64,000 nt of DNA from Whitmania pigra. Taxonomy: Eukaryota; Annelida; Clitellata; Hirudinida; Haemopidae. The notes under the pieces were generated by a model. It was not told the origin of the DNA. It made no database searches and was given only the letters and a program-made list of their open reading frames with translations. The DNA lies in contig JAJTWR010000044.1 of NCBI GenBank assembly GCA_021613335.1, forward strand, positions 243,501-307,500, in the 5' to 3' direction. Made by a program: the position numbers and the translations under genes. The stretch's first letter is position 1. Each line of letters opens with the position of its first letter. Of the stretch, positions 13,097 through 24,149 are shown one piece after another.

Positions 13097-13654
13097 ATGT
13101 TTACTTTGAAACAGCAGAAGAAAGACGGCAATGCTCCAGCTGCCAAGCCTGCCCAAAAGAGGGTATCTGCCGCTCAGCTCAGACTCACCAGAGACATCAA
13201 CGAGACCAGTCTTCCGCCAACCTGTCAAGTGGAATTTCCAGACAAAGATGACCTGATGAATTTCAAGCTTGTAATTCGTCCTGATGAAGGATACTACCAG
13301 GGCGGACGATTTGTTTTTTCGTTTGCAGTTGGCCAGTCTTATCCACACGATCCTCCAAAGGTGAAATGCGAGACGATGGTTTATCATCCCAATATTGACT
13401 TGGAAGGCAACGTCTGCCTGAACATCTTACGTGAAGATTGGAAACCTGTACTCACTGTGAACTCTGTCATCTATGGTCTGCAGTTTCTCTTCTTGGAACC
13501 AAATCCAGAAGATCCTCTGAACAAAAAAGCTGCAGAACTCTTATCGAAGAATCAGAATTATTTTGCTAGCAACGTAAAAACCTCTATTTACGGTGGCTAC
13601 CTCGATGGCACGTACTTTGAGGGATGTATGGATAAAACTAAATATTCTTATTGA
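13097..13654 (+). CDS. Divergent Ubc12 paralogue, NEDD8-conjugating E2
   Basis: An intact single-exon frame of 185 residues with a complete UBC fold: HPNIDLEG, then the active-site cysteine (about residue 107) in [11 protein letters not shown], then NPEDPLN. It matches the UBE2M/Ubc12 family, which transfers NEDD8 from the E1 (NAE1-UBA3) to cullins. The N-terminus starts MFTLKQQKK and so lacks the first residues of the canonical MIKLF peptide that docks on UBA3 and DCN1. The C-terminus differs as well, ending in KTKYSY. A stop codon lies nine codons upstream of the ATG, so no longer N-terminus is read from this exon. A canonical copy follows 1.6 kb downstream. It may be a specialised or retrotransposed duplicate; the catalytic core looks functional. 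Confidence 0.93.
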   Translation: MFTLKQQKKDGNAPAAKPAQKRVSAAQLRLTRDINETSLPPTCQVEFPDKDDLMNFKLVIRPDEGYYQGGRFVFSFAVGQSYPHDPPKVKCETMVYHPNIDLEGNVCLNILREDWKPVLTVNSVIYGLQFLFLEPNPEDPLNKKAAELLSKNQNYFASNVKTSIYGGYLDGTYFEGCMDKTKYSY

Positions 13655-15236
13655 AGTATTGCTTAGCTTACTGTTATGTTTTTGTTGCATTTTTGAATCC
13701 GTGATATGATGATTTTAGGAGGATAAATAATCAAACGGGAAATTTAAAGTTTGTAATTTGAAACCGAAATCTTATGAAAATAAACTTTTTGTTACATATA
13801 ATGCAGTGTTATAATTATGGTTTTGAGTATTTAAAGTTGGACATACCGACTTTGACTTAATCTTTAGTCGAAAGAAGGGTCAAAGTTTTCGCTTGAATGA
13901 CTTGAATTGGTATGGACCTCCTTGATCAGACCCCTAAGCACGTTTTAGTGTTTCTACCAGGTTTTATGAATTAAAGATCACCTTCAGTTTAAAGCTAATT
14001 GCCGATTGCAATTTGTCTCATTTAATAAATTAATAATGCCTGATATTGTAATATTCTAATAAATTATTAATGCATATCTCACACAAGAGTTGCTTAGTCG
14101 ATGATTAAAATTCGGAATTTTAACACTTAAAACTTTAACACATTTGGACTTAAATCATGATGATGTCATCCACTGTTTTACGTTTGGTGGTACGTTTAGT
14201 TGCATTTCAATTAGTCATTTTGATTTTTAAAACTACGACATTATTATTATTATTATTATATTATTATTATTATTATTATTATTATTTAAATTTTATTTTT
14301 AAAACATTTATTTTCCACCCACACTGATCCATTAACAAATTTACACTCATTACATATGAATAGAAAAGAATATAATTTTTAATTAAAAAATAAATTTTGG
14401 GCAGTTTTTGTGGGAAACTAATGTCCGTGCCATCACATTTCTGAAACACTATGCTAACAAAATTTCTTCATCAAAACTACAAACTTCAAGTTTATAAAAT
14501 TACTATTTTAACGGCTGGAAATGATGGAGAATTTCAAATGAACATATTATTTGATATTGTTATAAAGCTCAGTCATCTGGAATTAATTTAATTGATGAAC
14601 GGAGATTAAAAGCTCCAGATTTACGGACAAGATATTGGCAAGGATGGAATGAGCCAAAACAGGGACGTTATTTAAGTTTGTTCCAGGGAGAAACCATCGC
14701 ACAACTTGAGAATATGACCGTTTTTTGCTTATAGCCAAAGGGTTAAACAAATGACGTCCCTGATCCAAATCCATGATCAGCAACGGATCTATGTAGAACA
14801 ATATACGTATTTTTCAGGAAAAAACTCTGTGGACCTGAAAGATCGGATTAATACATTTTGAAGTCCCATTCTGTTGAAAAGCATCTATTCGTTTTTAAAG
14901 GATTTTTATTAAAACAAAATTTGTTAATGGACTCTTTCATGCAAAACAGATTTTGAATAAAATTTTTATTTTATAAAATATATAAATGTAAATTATAATA
15001 AATCAATAATAAATTAAACAAAGCATAATAAAATTTAGATAAGAAATTTAAAAAAAATAACAAAATTTTATAGTCTGCTTAAATTAATTTTAATTATAAA
15101 TGCAGAACAATTTTTTTAATTTTTATTAGAATTAATGTCATAACACCCTCTTCAGCCAAGTTTTATATTTGTTGTTTAGAGTTCGCTGGGATTGATTGTT
15201 CTGAGCCGCGAGTTGGTTAGTGATTTCTGCTTCAAG
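13655..15236. other. Spacer between the two Ubc12 genes
   Basis: AT-rich. AATAAA follows the first Ubc12 gene near 13779, and an (ATT)n microsatellite lies at 14240-14286. No additional gene was recognised. Confidence 0.5.
14240..14286. repeat. (ATT)n microsatellite
   Basis: About fifteen ATT units with one interruption, in the spacer between the two Ubc12 genes. Confidence 0.9.
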
Positions 15237-15785
15237 ATGATAAAGTTGTTTTCCTTAAAGCAACAAAAAAAGGACGGAAGCGATCCTAATGCGAGACCGG
15301 GTCAAAAAAAAGCCACCGCTGCTCAACTTAGAGTCGCCAAAGACATAAACGAATTAAGTCTTCCAAAAACTTGTCAAGTGGATTTTCCCGATAGAGATGA
15401 TCTGCTAAATTTCAAGCTTATAATTTGCCCTGATGAAGGTTTTTATAGGGGCGGCCAGTTTGTTTTTACTTTTAAAATTGGCCAAGCATATCCACACGAA
15501 CCTCCGAAAGTCAAATGTGAAACGACAGTTTACCATCCCAACATTGACCTAGAAGGCAACATATGTCTTAACATTTTACGTGAAGACTGGAAACCAGTTC
15601 TTACTGTGAACTCAATCATTTATGGTCTGCAATATTTGTTCTTGGAGCCAAACCCAGAAGACCCTCTAAATAAAGAAGCTGCAGAAGTGTTACAGAGCAA
15701 TCGAAGAATCTTCGAACAGAATGTCAGCAAATCTCTTCGCGGCGGCTACATTGGCAACACATATTTTGAACGATGCCTCAAATAA
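15237..15785 (+). CDS. Ubc12: Ubc12/UBE2M, NEDD8-conjugating enzyme E2
   Basis: A single-exon frame of 182 residues starting [12 protein letters not shown], the canonical UBE2M N-terminus, so I use this ATG rather than the in-frame one 45 nt upstream. The active-site cysteine is about residue 110 ([12 protein letters not shown]), the HPN motif is intact, and the C-terminus ends TYFERCLK as in known UBE2M. It should pass NEDD8 to cullins and thereby activate cullin-RING ubiquitin ligases. The N-terminal peptide that binds UBA3 and DCN1 is complete, unlike in the neighbouring paralogue. An AATAAA at 15781-15786 overlaps the stop codon, so the 3' UTR may be very short. ERCC1 begins 125 bp downstream on the same strand. 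Confidence 0.96.
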   Translation: MIKLFSLKQQKKDGSDPNARPGQKKATAAQLRVAKDINELSLPKTCQVDFPDRDDLLNFKLIICPDEGFYRGGQFVFTFKIGQAYPHEPPKVKCETTVYHPNIDLEGNICLNILREDWKPVLTVNSIIYGLQYLFLEPNPEDPLNKEAAEVLQSNRRIFEQNVSKSLRGGYIGNTYFERCLK

Positions 15786-15910
15786 ACTTTATTCTAATTG
15801 AAGCACCTAATGCTATGTTGCTTATTTGTGTACAATTTTATTAATTACCTTGGTTTGGACAAGGAGTGTTTAAATTCATAACATTTCTTTCATTTTTTTT
15901 TTAAAGATTT

Positions 15911-17614
15911 ATGGAGGATAATAAAACAAATTGTGCAAGTGTGGAATTTGATGATTCTTCAGAAAATAGAAATGTTGCAGCTACAAGGTAAAAGCCAGTG
16001 AAATTTTATGGAATTACTTCATCTGAGTTATTGACACTGAGTAAGTTGGATGGCATCTTAATGTTGTAGTGGGAATGCAAGGGATAGCAAGTCGGGGAGC
16101 ATCTTAATCAGTCTGAGACAGGTACAAGTGGTTGTAAAGCTATGCTGCTGTTTATTGATTAAAATAATGCTATGCAGAAAGGGAACCCGGTACTGAAGTT
16201 TATAAGAAGCGTGCCGTGGCAGTTTGACAACATAATTCCAGATTATCAGTTTAGCCCGACTTCATGTGCATTGTACTTGAGGTTTGTTGTCTGATATCGA
16301 ACATCATCAGCGGAAAAATATAAATCCATTATTAGTTAACGGAAGCGTTCCTTTGGCAGCCTGCGCTATCACAATCTTAACCCAGATTACATACAGGAAC
16401 GCTTTAAACTTCTCGGCAGTAGTTACAATCTTCGGGTGTTGTTGGTCTTGGTCGACGTGGTTAGTCCAAAATATCTTTGCAAAGTATTATTAAGAAGTTT
16501 AACCTGAGATAATCTAATTATAGAAAGACCCCCATCATGCACTGAAGGAACTGGGCAGAATTTGTGTCTTGACTGACTGCACTCTTATCCTTGCTTTCAG
16601 GCAAGTATTGACATCTGACCAATAAATTCCTATGAGGCAAGCTACAATTACAACTCATAATATTGACATTCAAGCTTGGAGGAGGCAGGAAGATATTTGG
16701 AATTGTATAAATCATATGAAAATAAGCCTGCTGATCTGATCATGGAGAAAAATGAAACAAATTATTCTGCCAAGGTATTCAAAGCATTTCTGGTTGCAAA
16801 GGATTAGTCACATTTTGGAATTCTAATTTTTGCTATGACAAATTTATTGTTATAAGTACACTGCCTTATTTTAAGTTTAAATCTGGAAACATCTAGTCAC
16901 AGATTGGGATATAATGTCAATTTGAACAAAAAGTCTTCATCTTTTAGTTGGTGTTGAGAGAACTTTAACTGAAGACAAATAATAATAATAATTATTATTA
17001 TTAATTTTTAAAGTGGCATCAAACAATGATTTCGCTTTTTCTGAAAATATCTTGCTGACCACATTTAAGCTTCAATATTGAGTATATTTTATTTGGCAGA
17101 ATAAAGTCCTATCATTTAAACTTTTTGTGGTATTTTTGCTCACAAGGCCTTTCATGGGCTTGTCGCATTATCTGGTCGAATTCATATTGGAAGTATATTT
17201 CCTGTTTATATTGTATTGCACCAAATTTTGTGCAGACAAAAGTGCCTCTTAAGACAGGCTTGATTAATATTTCCAGCTGATGGATGCCTTGACTTCCCTC
17301 AAAAAGGTCAACCGCTCAGACGCCTTGTCTTTGTCCTCAACATTTGGAGTTTGTGACTTTTTAATTAAAAAAAAACTTTATGTACTGGATTTTTTATTAA
17401 ATTTTAGTCTCTCACTCAAATTATTAATGCTACTGAGGAGAACATGTCACTATGCCCAGGAATAGGACAACTTAAGGTATTGTGATATCTTCAAATGTCC
17501 AATATAAATTATTATAAGAAATTGTTTCCAGTTCATTTAAACTTCCAGGCTCAGAAACTTCACAAAGTGTTTCATCAGCCCTTCAGTAAAAATTTCAAGC
17601 CAGGCTCAAAATGA
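15911..17614 (+). CDS. ERCC1: ERCC1 DNA repair endonuclease subunit
   Basis: Nine exons join in phase: 15911-15987, 16070-16121, 16178-16281, 16360-16459, 16524-16600, 16675-16774, 17277-17348, 17408-17476 and 17549-17614, giving 238 residues. The central domain shows [24 protein letters not shown] and [10 protein letters not shown]. The C-terminal tandem helix-hairpin-helix domain shows a [14 protein letters not shown] segment and CPGIG. ERCC1 forms the XPF-ERCC1 structure-specific nuclease of nucleotide excision and crosslink repair, where it is the DNA-binding, non-catalytic partner. It is shorter than human ERCC1 (297) because its N-terminus is short. The intron after exon 5 starts with GC (AG|GCAAGT), a rare but valid donor. 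A polypyrimidine-AG site ends 4 nt before the start codon. Confidence 0.93.
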
Positions 17615-18156
17615 TCAACTAACTCCAAGCAAAAGACTGATTTTTATGTCAATAATTCTTTTTTAAGTGGATATCCGTTTTCTTGTTTCACTGCAGCTGA
17701 TCTTACACGTGTTCTTGGTGATAACGAGAGATGAAATACTTTAAACAACCCCCTTTGCGAAAAAAACATGAATATTCAATATTATCTGAGCACTGTATTA
17801 ATGATCCTTAAAAAAATCGTTGAATAAAAATTTCGAGCCGAAAATATGTCTTATTAATCGAAATCTTATGCTGAATAAAATTAGTAGAGTAACTAAAATC
17901 TAACAGAATAATTTCAAATCGGGATGAGATGCAGAAGTATGCGAAGTAAAATACGCTGCAGAAATAAAAAGCACGAATGCTGAATGCTTAGAAGTATTGA
18001 TCGTTCCCTTTGCACTGGTTTCCATCCAGTATCGGTGACATCCTGCTTGGAAATTCCTTCTTTTTTTTAAATTGATCGGATTAATTGAAACTGTTTTAAA
18101 TTGTTGTATGCGTTATTGTCTGTTGGATACCCAACTGATATTTTAAATCAAGCAAC
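17615..18156. other. Spacer between ERCC1 and synapsin
   Basis: AT-rich sequence without a recognisable gene; it should hold the ERCC1 3' UTR and the synapsin promoter and leader. Confidence 0.5.
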
Positions 18157-20675
18157 ATGTCCATGTACAACTTCAGAGAAGGATTTACTTCGGGAATGAG
18201 CTACCTCCGAAGAAGATTCAGTTCCAATGATTTGCAAGGAGACTTAATGAATGATAAGTCAGATACTACTGGATTCAGTTTCAATTTGCCAAAAAGAAAA
18301 GGACCCTCGCCAAGTGCTCCAAGTTCACCATCGAGAAGCGCAAGTATTCAAGGTCTTACGAGGGGACTTTTTGGTTCTGCTTCGTACTCCCATCAATTAA
18401 AACCTTCCTATAACAAAGAAAGGTGCAAGACTTTACTTGTTATTGATACACCCAGTGTGGAATGGTAGGTCTAGTCGATGCTTCAGATTCGTAAGTTCGG
18501 AGCCTATTATATAACTCAGAGCAAACCAAAATAATGTTAAACCATTCTCAAAATATCATATATTTAGTTGCTTAACACATTTTCCCTTAAGGTCCAAATA
18601 TTTTAGAGGGAGAAAATTGCTGGGTGATTGGGATTTGAGAGTGGAACAGGTTAGAATTTCAGTTTATGCGGTTTGTGTTACTTTTATATGAATTATATTG
18701 CGAGAATAGATTGCTTAATTTTATTTGTATATTAATGCATGTATTTTAAAGGTAATATTGGAATAGATTGCACGCATTCTTCGATAACTGTTTCTGCGCA
18801 GACGAATTCTCCATATAATCACCATTTCCTTAATGGTATTTTATTTAGTAATGACATTTCAGGCAGAATTCTCAGAAATTAATTTAGCATCATACTCCGA
18901 AACTGGAACTGTAGTAGATATCCAGGTCATCAGAGGCGGAACGAAAGTTGTGAGGTAGAAATTATCTTTCGATGTGATCTAACATTCTCTAAGCCTGAGC
19001 ATTTTGTTCTTCGCATTCAGATCCTTCAAACCGGATTTTGTTCTAGTTCGCCAACATGCGAAAGATGCTACAGAAGACTGGAAAAACATTATCATCGGCC
19101 TCCATTATGGAGGCGTCCCGAGTATTAACTCTTTTCCAGCGATATACAGCTTTCTGGACAAGCCGTGGGTGGTGGGTGCATGGTTCTGAGAAAATATTTT
19201 AGATGTTTAAGATATCTTAACGTTGGCATGATTTGTTGGTAGTTCTCTCACCTTCTCCAAATTCAAAAGCGTCTTGGAAAGTCAAGATTTCCTCTCATCG
19301 AGCAAACATTTTATCCCGACCATAAAGAAATGGTATTTTTTCACTTATGTTTCAGTAACAATTATTTTACAGATGGAAAATTCAAAATTTTCAATTTTTC
19401 TTTTAAACTCTTAGCTTATATCTCCACAATTTCCGGTGGTAGTGAAAATTGGACACGCTCACTCTGGCTTGGGGATAGTGAGACATACTTCTTAAAATGA
19501 TTAAATGCTACAATTTTTAAGTTAAGTGTTGACAATGATAAACATTTTGAAATACTTTTAATAAAGTAGTAAAACTATTTTTTTTTCAGGTAAAAATTGA
19601 TAACCACTACGATTTTCAAGATATCACCAGTTTGGTCGCTTTATCTGGATGTTACTGCATCACAGAGCCTTTTATCGATAGCAAATACGACATTCACATT
19701 CAAAGAATTGGAAATAATTACAAATCTTTTACGTTAGCTTTTTTATAAATTTTTTTGATTGAACTGAAATCACAAAAGGTGGTTCTTCCCATTTATAGAA
19801 GGACCTCAATTTCTGGAAATTGGAAAGTCAACACGGGATCATCCATGTTGGAACAGATTCAAACCAATGATAGGTTTGCTTGAGAAATGACCACGCATCT
19901 TACAAATTCAATACAAACAGTTTTTTCAGGTACAAGAAGTGGATAGATGAATGCGCCCAGCTGTTTGGAGGTTTGGATATGGTGGCCATAGAAGCAGTCA
20001 TGGGAAAAGATGGGAACGAGTATATTCTTGAGGTAATCTTGTCTCCACTGAATGCTTTGATTGCGATACACATGATTTTAAAGTTCGTAAGTGTAAAATG
20101 AATCCACTTTAGGTGAGTGGATGCACCATGCCTTTACTGGGAGAAACACAAGAAGAAGATAGGAAACTCATTGCCAATCTAATAATATCCAAAATGGAAG
20201 CCAACTGTAGAGCTGAAACTGGGTGAGATTAGATGCGAGTAAATTGCTGACGATTGAATAATATAGTGCATGACCTTGAGTCTAAAATTGAATATGTGGC
20301 CATATTTTTTCTTGCATGTTATCCGAAAAGCGAACTTTTATTTGGAATGTTGCGCTCACCAAGTTACTAAATAATTAACCCTTTCCCCAAATTTTATCTT
20401 AAGAAAATTCAGTATGTCCTCGCATGTAATAAGTAGCCGACCAATGGCTGGACCGCCTGGACCAAGTCCTATGCCCGTATCGTTAGACAAGTGGGTGTGA
20501 TAAAAGACTATAAGAATTTTATGATTAAAATATTTTGTATGCTTTTTACTTTACTAGATTCTCTGGAATTTCTAACAAGCCTTCATCAGAAGCTGTGGTC
20601 AAAGACTTGGAGGACTCGGAAGACACAATGAAAAACTTGCGCAAAACATTCGCTGGCATATTTGGAAATATGTGA
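18157..20675 (+). CDS. Syn: Synapsin, synaptic vesicle phosphoprotein
   Basis: Twelve exons in phase: 18157-18464, 18592-18649, 18863-18954, 19021-19171, 19243-19332, 19415-19477, 19590-19732, 19799-19873, 19930-20032, 20113-20222, about 20404-20490 and 20558-20675, giving about 465 residues. Domain A carries YLRRRFSS, the conserved phosphorylation site that releases synapsin from vesicles. Domain C, an ATP-grasp fold, shows [16 protein letters not shown]-like [63 protein letters not shown] and IEAVMGKDG. The last exon ends [13 protein letters not shown], a domain E signature. The serine/proline-rich linker is short. The protein tethers synaptic vesicles, so this gene marks an animal with neurons. 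Exon 11 has two possible acceptors, 9 nt apart and in the same frame. Confidence 0.95.
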
Positions 20676-21901
20676 GAGATATAAATCCAGCCTTTATTTT
20701 TGGCAGGACCTATAAATGGGTGGTGGTATTATTTGACTTTGACATAGATTTCACTATTTTCCGTAGTTCAGAGAAATTATTCACTATTGATATTGAAGCT
20801 GTATTGAAAACTAAAATCGAGTTTAACGTTTTACCGTTTATACATAAATAGTTATATTCGCTCAAGTAAAATTCTACTGGATTTTCTCTTGATTATATAA
20901 ACTAATGCAGTTAAAAAGACGCGTTTTTTGCAACGTTAGGCAAAACCTACTGAGAATCTTCAATCTTCAATCTTCAATCTTCTTATCTTTGTATAAAGGA
21001 GAAAAATAGCTTACAAATTTACTTACATTTCTTAACTAACTGACCCTCTTTTGGGCTGTTGATTGCGCGGAATGAGAGAAGTGATCACTCAGCACCCAGT
21101 TTGAACGGAAGTTGTGAGAAATTTCGAAAAACCCATCATTAGCAACTTTTATGTAAATTTGTGAGGAATAGGACTGGGTCTAGGATAATTAAAGGAAATA
21201 GTTCGTGAATATAATTTTGCATACGAATTTAAAATTTGTTTCCAAAAATTAGGAAACATCAAAAGTATGTAAAGGAACATTTTGTTAGATGAAAAAAAAT
21301 TCAAAATCAAGCCTGGCTATGAAAGCAATTTATTATTTTTTGTTATTTTTATTAGGTACTTTCACTTAATTTTAAAACGGATTTTATTATTCTCATCAAG
21401 AAAGTGCAATGATCAGTAGTCCTGTAGCTCCTGTAGCGGAGGACTAGATCAGCTGTAGATTAGGCAGTTTCGAGATCGTTTGTAATATATATCGTGTTTT
21501 AGCGTTCGATAACAATGAATAAACTTAGGAACAATTATTTTTAAATATTTGTTTATAATTGAAATGATAATCATTGCTTTGATTGCGAGCAATTTTCATT
21601 AAAGCTCGAGAAGCGGAGCGCCTCGCTCGTTCCAGGTCAATTTTTTAACAGTAGGGTCGGTTTTATTTATATATCTCTTTTTGTTAGTTAGCTGAAGATT
21701 TGTTTCTGTAAAATGCACTTTGAAAATCTTTTAGTTATGATTTATTAAGGCCAGAAGTGGCCCAGTTTAATCGTCAAGTAGTATTTTTCCAAAATAATAC
21801 GTTCACATTAGATGGTAAAGTCGCTAGAACTAACTGTTCTGTTGTTGAAGTTTAATGCAGAGTAATTTGCATAGTAATTTGGATTTTTTTTGGTCCAGGC
21901 A
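20676..21901. other. Spacer between synapsin and the F-box gene
   Basis: AT-rich. A short CAATCTT run (about 20958-20985, three to four units) is the only repeat noted. An acceptor-like TTTTTTTGGTCCAG ends 3 nt before the F-box start codon, suggesting a spliced leader sequence or 5' UTR intron here. Confidence 0.4.
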
Positions 21902-23125
21902 ATGGAAACCAATTCAAGAAATTTCAAGCAAAATTTTTTTGATAGAGCAAAGTCATTTTTGCAGCATTTGAGGTGGATTTTTTGCTTATCTACTCCTGAT
22001 GAATCTAAGGATGCTTCTAGCAATCATGGGAAAAGTGATTCCTTCCAAATGCCATTTATTACTAACCATCAACAGCATAAAGACTTTGCAGACCTTCCTG
22101 CTGAATGTAAATTGAAAATATTTTCATTTCTAACACCACAAGAAAAAGGCCTAACTAGATTAGTTTGTTTGGAATGGAGAGATCTCTTGAAGACGAGTGT
22201 ATTGTGGCAAGATGTTGATTTTACTTCGATTAAACTACATTGCAAATGTTGTTGGGAGTCATGCAAAAGTATGACTTGTTATGAGGAGTATAAAATGAAG
22301 ATGAGAAAGTTTGTCGATTTTATTGTCAGCATTCAGCCCGTCGTGAGGAGATTGAAATTCTCGTTCGACATGATTGATTGCGACGATGGATGGTCTGATA
22401 TGTTGCAGTCATTTCTTGAGTCTGTGCACATGAGAGAAGTTCAAGTGGCAGAGATTAACTGGCTCAGCACTCCGGAAAAGCCGGAATCGACTTCGAACTC
22501 CGGCGAAACATCCGAGAACATGAACGACTTGCTCTTCAAGCAACGGAGACGTCACCGAAGATTCGAGGCTTTCTTTGATTCATTTACTCAACTGTCCTGT
22601 CGTCTGAGATGTTTGACCATAACCTTCGAGTGGACGGAAAGGTCGTTGCAATCCCTCTGCCGCTTGACTCACCTTGAAGTCTTGGTCCTTCACCAGTGCA
22701 GCGACAGTCACACAAAACTCGAACAAAACCTCCTCAGCCACTTGCTGCAAACTCTTCCAAACCTGAAACATCTGGTCATCGAGGCAACTTTCAGTAACTG
22801 CTTCTTATTTGGTCAATTGTTTCCTTGTTCAAAATCTCTTCAGAAATTGAATCTTGCAAATTGTACTGGAGTGGTATTCACTGGGTTTGATCTACCAACT
22901 TTGGATGAAATTCATATTGGTAAAAAACTCAGGAAACAAAATTTGTTGGACCAGAACCCTGCTATGATGGCTTGTCTTCATGACTTGCTTGTGAGTGGGG
23001 CACCGTATTTGAAAAATTTCAACGGGCGTTGCTTGCAGAGCGATTGGAAGACCAACATTTCGGACGAGGTTAGCAATGTTCTCATTGACACTTGCAGCTG
23101 TCCAACTCACGAAACAAACCAATAA
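21902..23125 (+). CDS. F-box protein with leucine-rich C-terminal region
   Basis: A single-exon frame of 407 residues. The F-box is at about residues 61-107 (FADLPAECKLKIFSFLT, then LVCLEWRDLLKTSVLWQDVDF), the part that would bind Skp1 in an SCF ubiquitin ligase. The rest has irregular leucine-rich segments such as LRCLTITFEW, THLEVLVLHQC, LPNLKHLVIEA and LQKLNLANC, typical of substrate-binding LRRs in FBXL/FBXO33/FBXO39-like proteins. The target is unknown. I start at the first ATG; the sequence just before it is a splice-acceptor-like tract, so a non-coding first exon is likely. The orthologue is not identified. Confidence 0.85.
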   Translation: METNSRNFKQNFFDRAKSFLQHLRWIFCLSTPDESKDASSNHGKSDSFQMPFITNHQQHKDFADLPAECKLKIFSFLTPQEKGLTRLVCLEWRDLLKTSVLWQDVDFTSIKLHCKCCWESCKSMTCYEEYKMKMRKFVDFIVSIQPVVRRLKFSFDMIDCDDGWSDMLQSFLESVHMREVQVAEINWLSTPEKPESTSNSGETSENMNDLLFKQRRRHRRFEAFFDSFTQLSCRLRCLTITFEWTERSLQSLCRLTHLEVLVLHQCSDSHTKLEQNLLSHLLQTLPNLKHLVIEATFSNCFLFGQLFPCSKSLQKLNLANCTGVVFTGFDLPTLDEIHIGKKLRKQNLLDQNPAMMACLHDLLVSGAPYLKNFNGRCLQSDWKTNISDEVSNVLIDTCSCPTHETNQ

Positions 23126-24149
23126 ATGAAGTTATTGACGGACATATCCTAAAATTTATTACTGTGATTACGAGCGGTCCGTTTGCTAAATTCTCTCGAG
23201 TCTTGGCGGAAATCAAAACGTTCTTTGCATTGTGATCATTTTGTTTTGTGTGGAGGCTTGCGTTGTTGCTTGTTTAGTCAAAAATTATTCAAAATTTTGT
23301 TATAAAATGATCGCATTTGTCATCATTTCGTGTCGAACAAACTTTTCTCTTCACTCAGGAAGACATTTTTAATCATTTTACATTGTTTGTTTTTAAACTG
23401 CTTCCTGTAAACATAATTTTTACTGTCTCAATTGCTGTTGACCTACAAATTTGTGAATTACTGTAAATACTTGATCATTACTTTTCGGGCATTCGAGCAA
23501 TCTGCATTCCATCATATTTTCATCGGGCACGAAGTTGTACATGTCTCTTGGCCTTCACCACACTTGAAGAATTGACAATTGTTCTTAGAGGCAGTATCTG
23601 ACATTAGATTGCTTTTTGTTTTAGTTTCGAGCATTTGACACATTGAGGCTCCTCGGAGTCTCATTCTCTCGTCATTAATCCCTCTGTTTGTAATTCAACT
23701 CCTTTCAAATTTTTACTGTTAAAACGAAACAAACTCTGTTCCTAAATATAAGTCATAAACAGATTTTTTATATTTTTCTGTTTTCCACAATCACATTGCA
23801 GTTAAAACATATTTTAAAAAGGAGATCAACTGAAAAAATGATGATATGATTGTTATAAAGAATTAACTACAAATTAGCATGCTAGCATCTAAATTCTCAA
23901 TTACTGTAATTATGCTTCAAATAACAACATCAACAATTAAAATTCTAAAAAACAAATTCTACCATTCAGTTTTTGAGCATTAAGGAAACAGGGGGGGAGG
24001 TAGTTATCATTAAGTGATTTGATAGCTTCATATCTGGCATGTGTGTTGTGATAAGATAAGTGGTAATTCTGCAATGGCAGTTCAGTAATAGACTGCAGTC
24101 GACAACCACTGTTTGAAAAAAACATTACAATTAGAAAATTTATTCAAAT
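23126..24149. other. Convergent spacer between the F-box and calpain genes
   Basis: Holds the 3' UTRs of the plus-strand F-box gene and the minus-strand calpain gene. No other gene was recognised. Confidence 0.5.
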
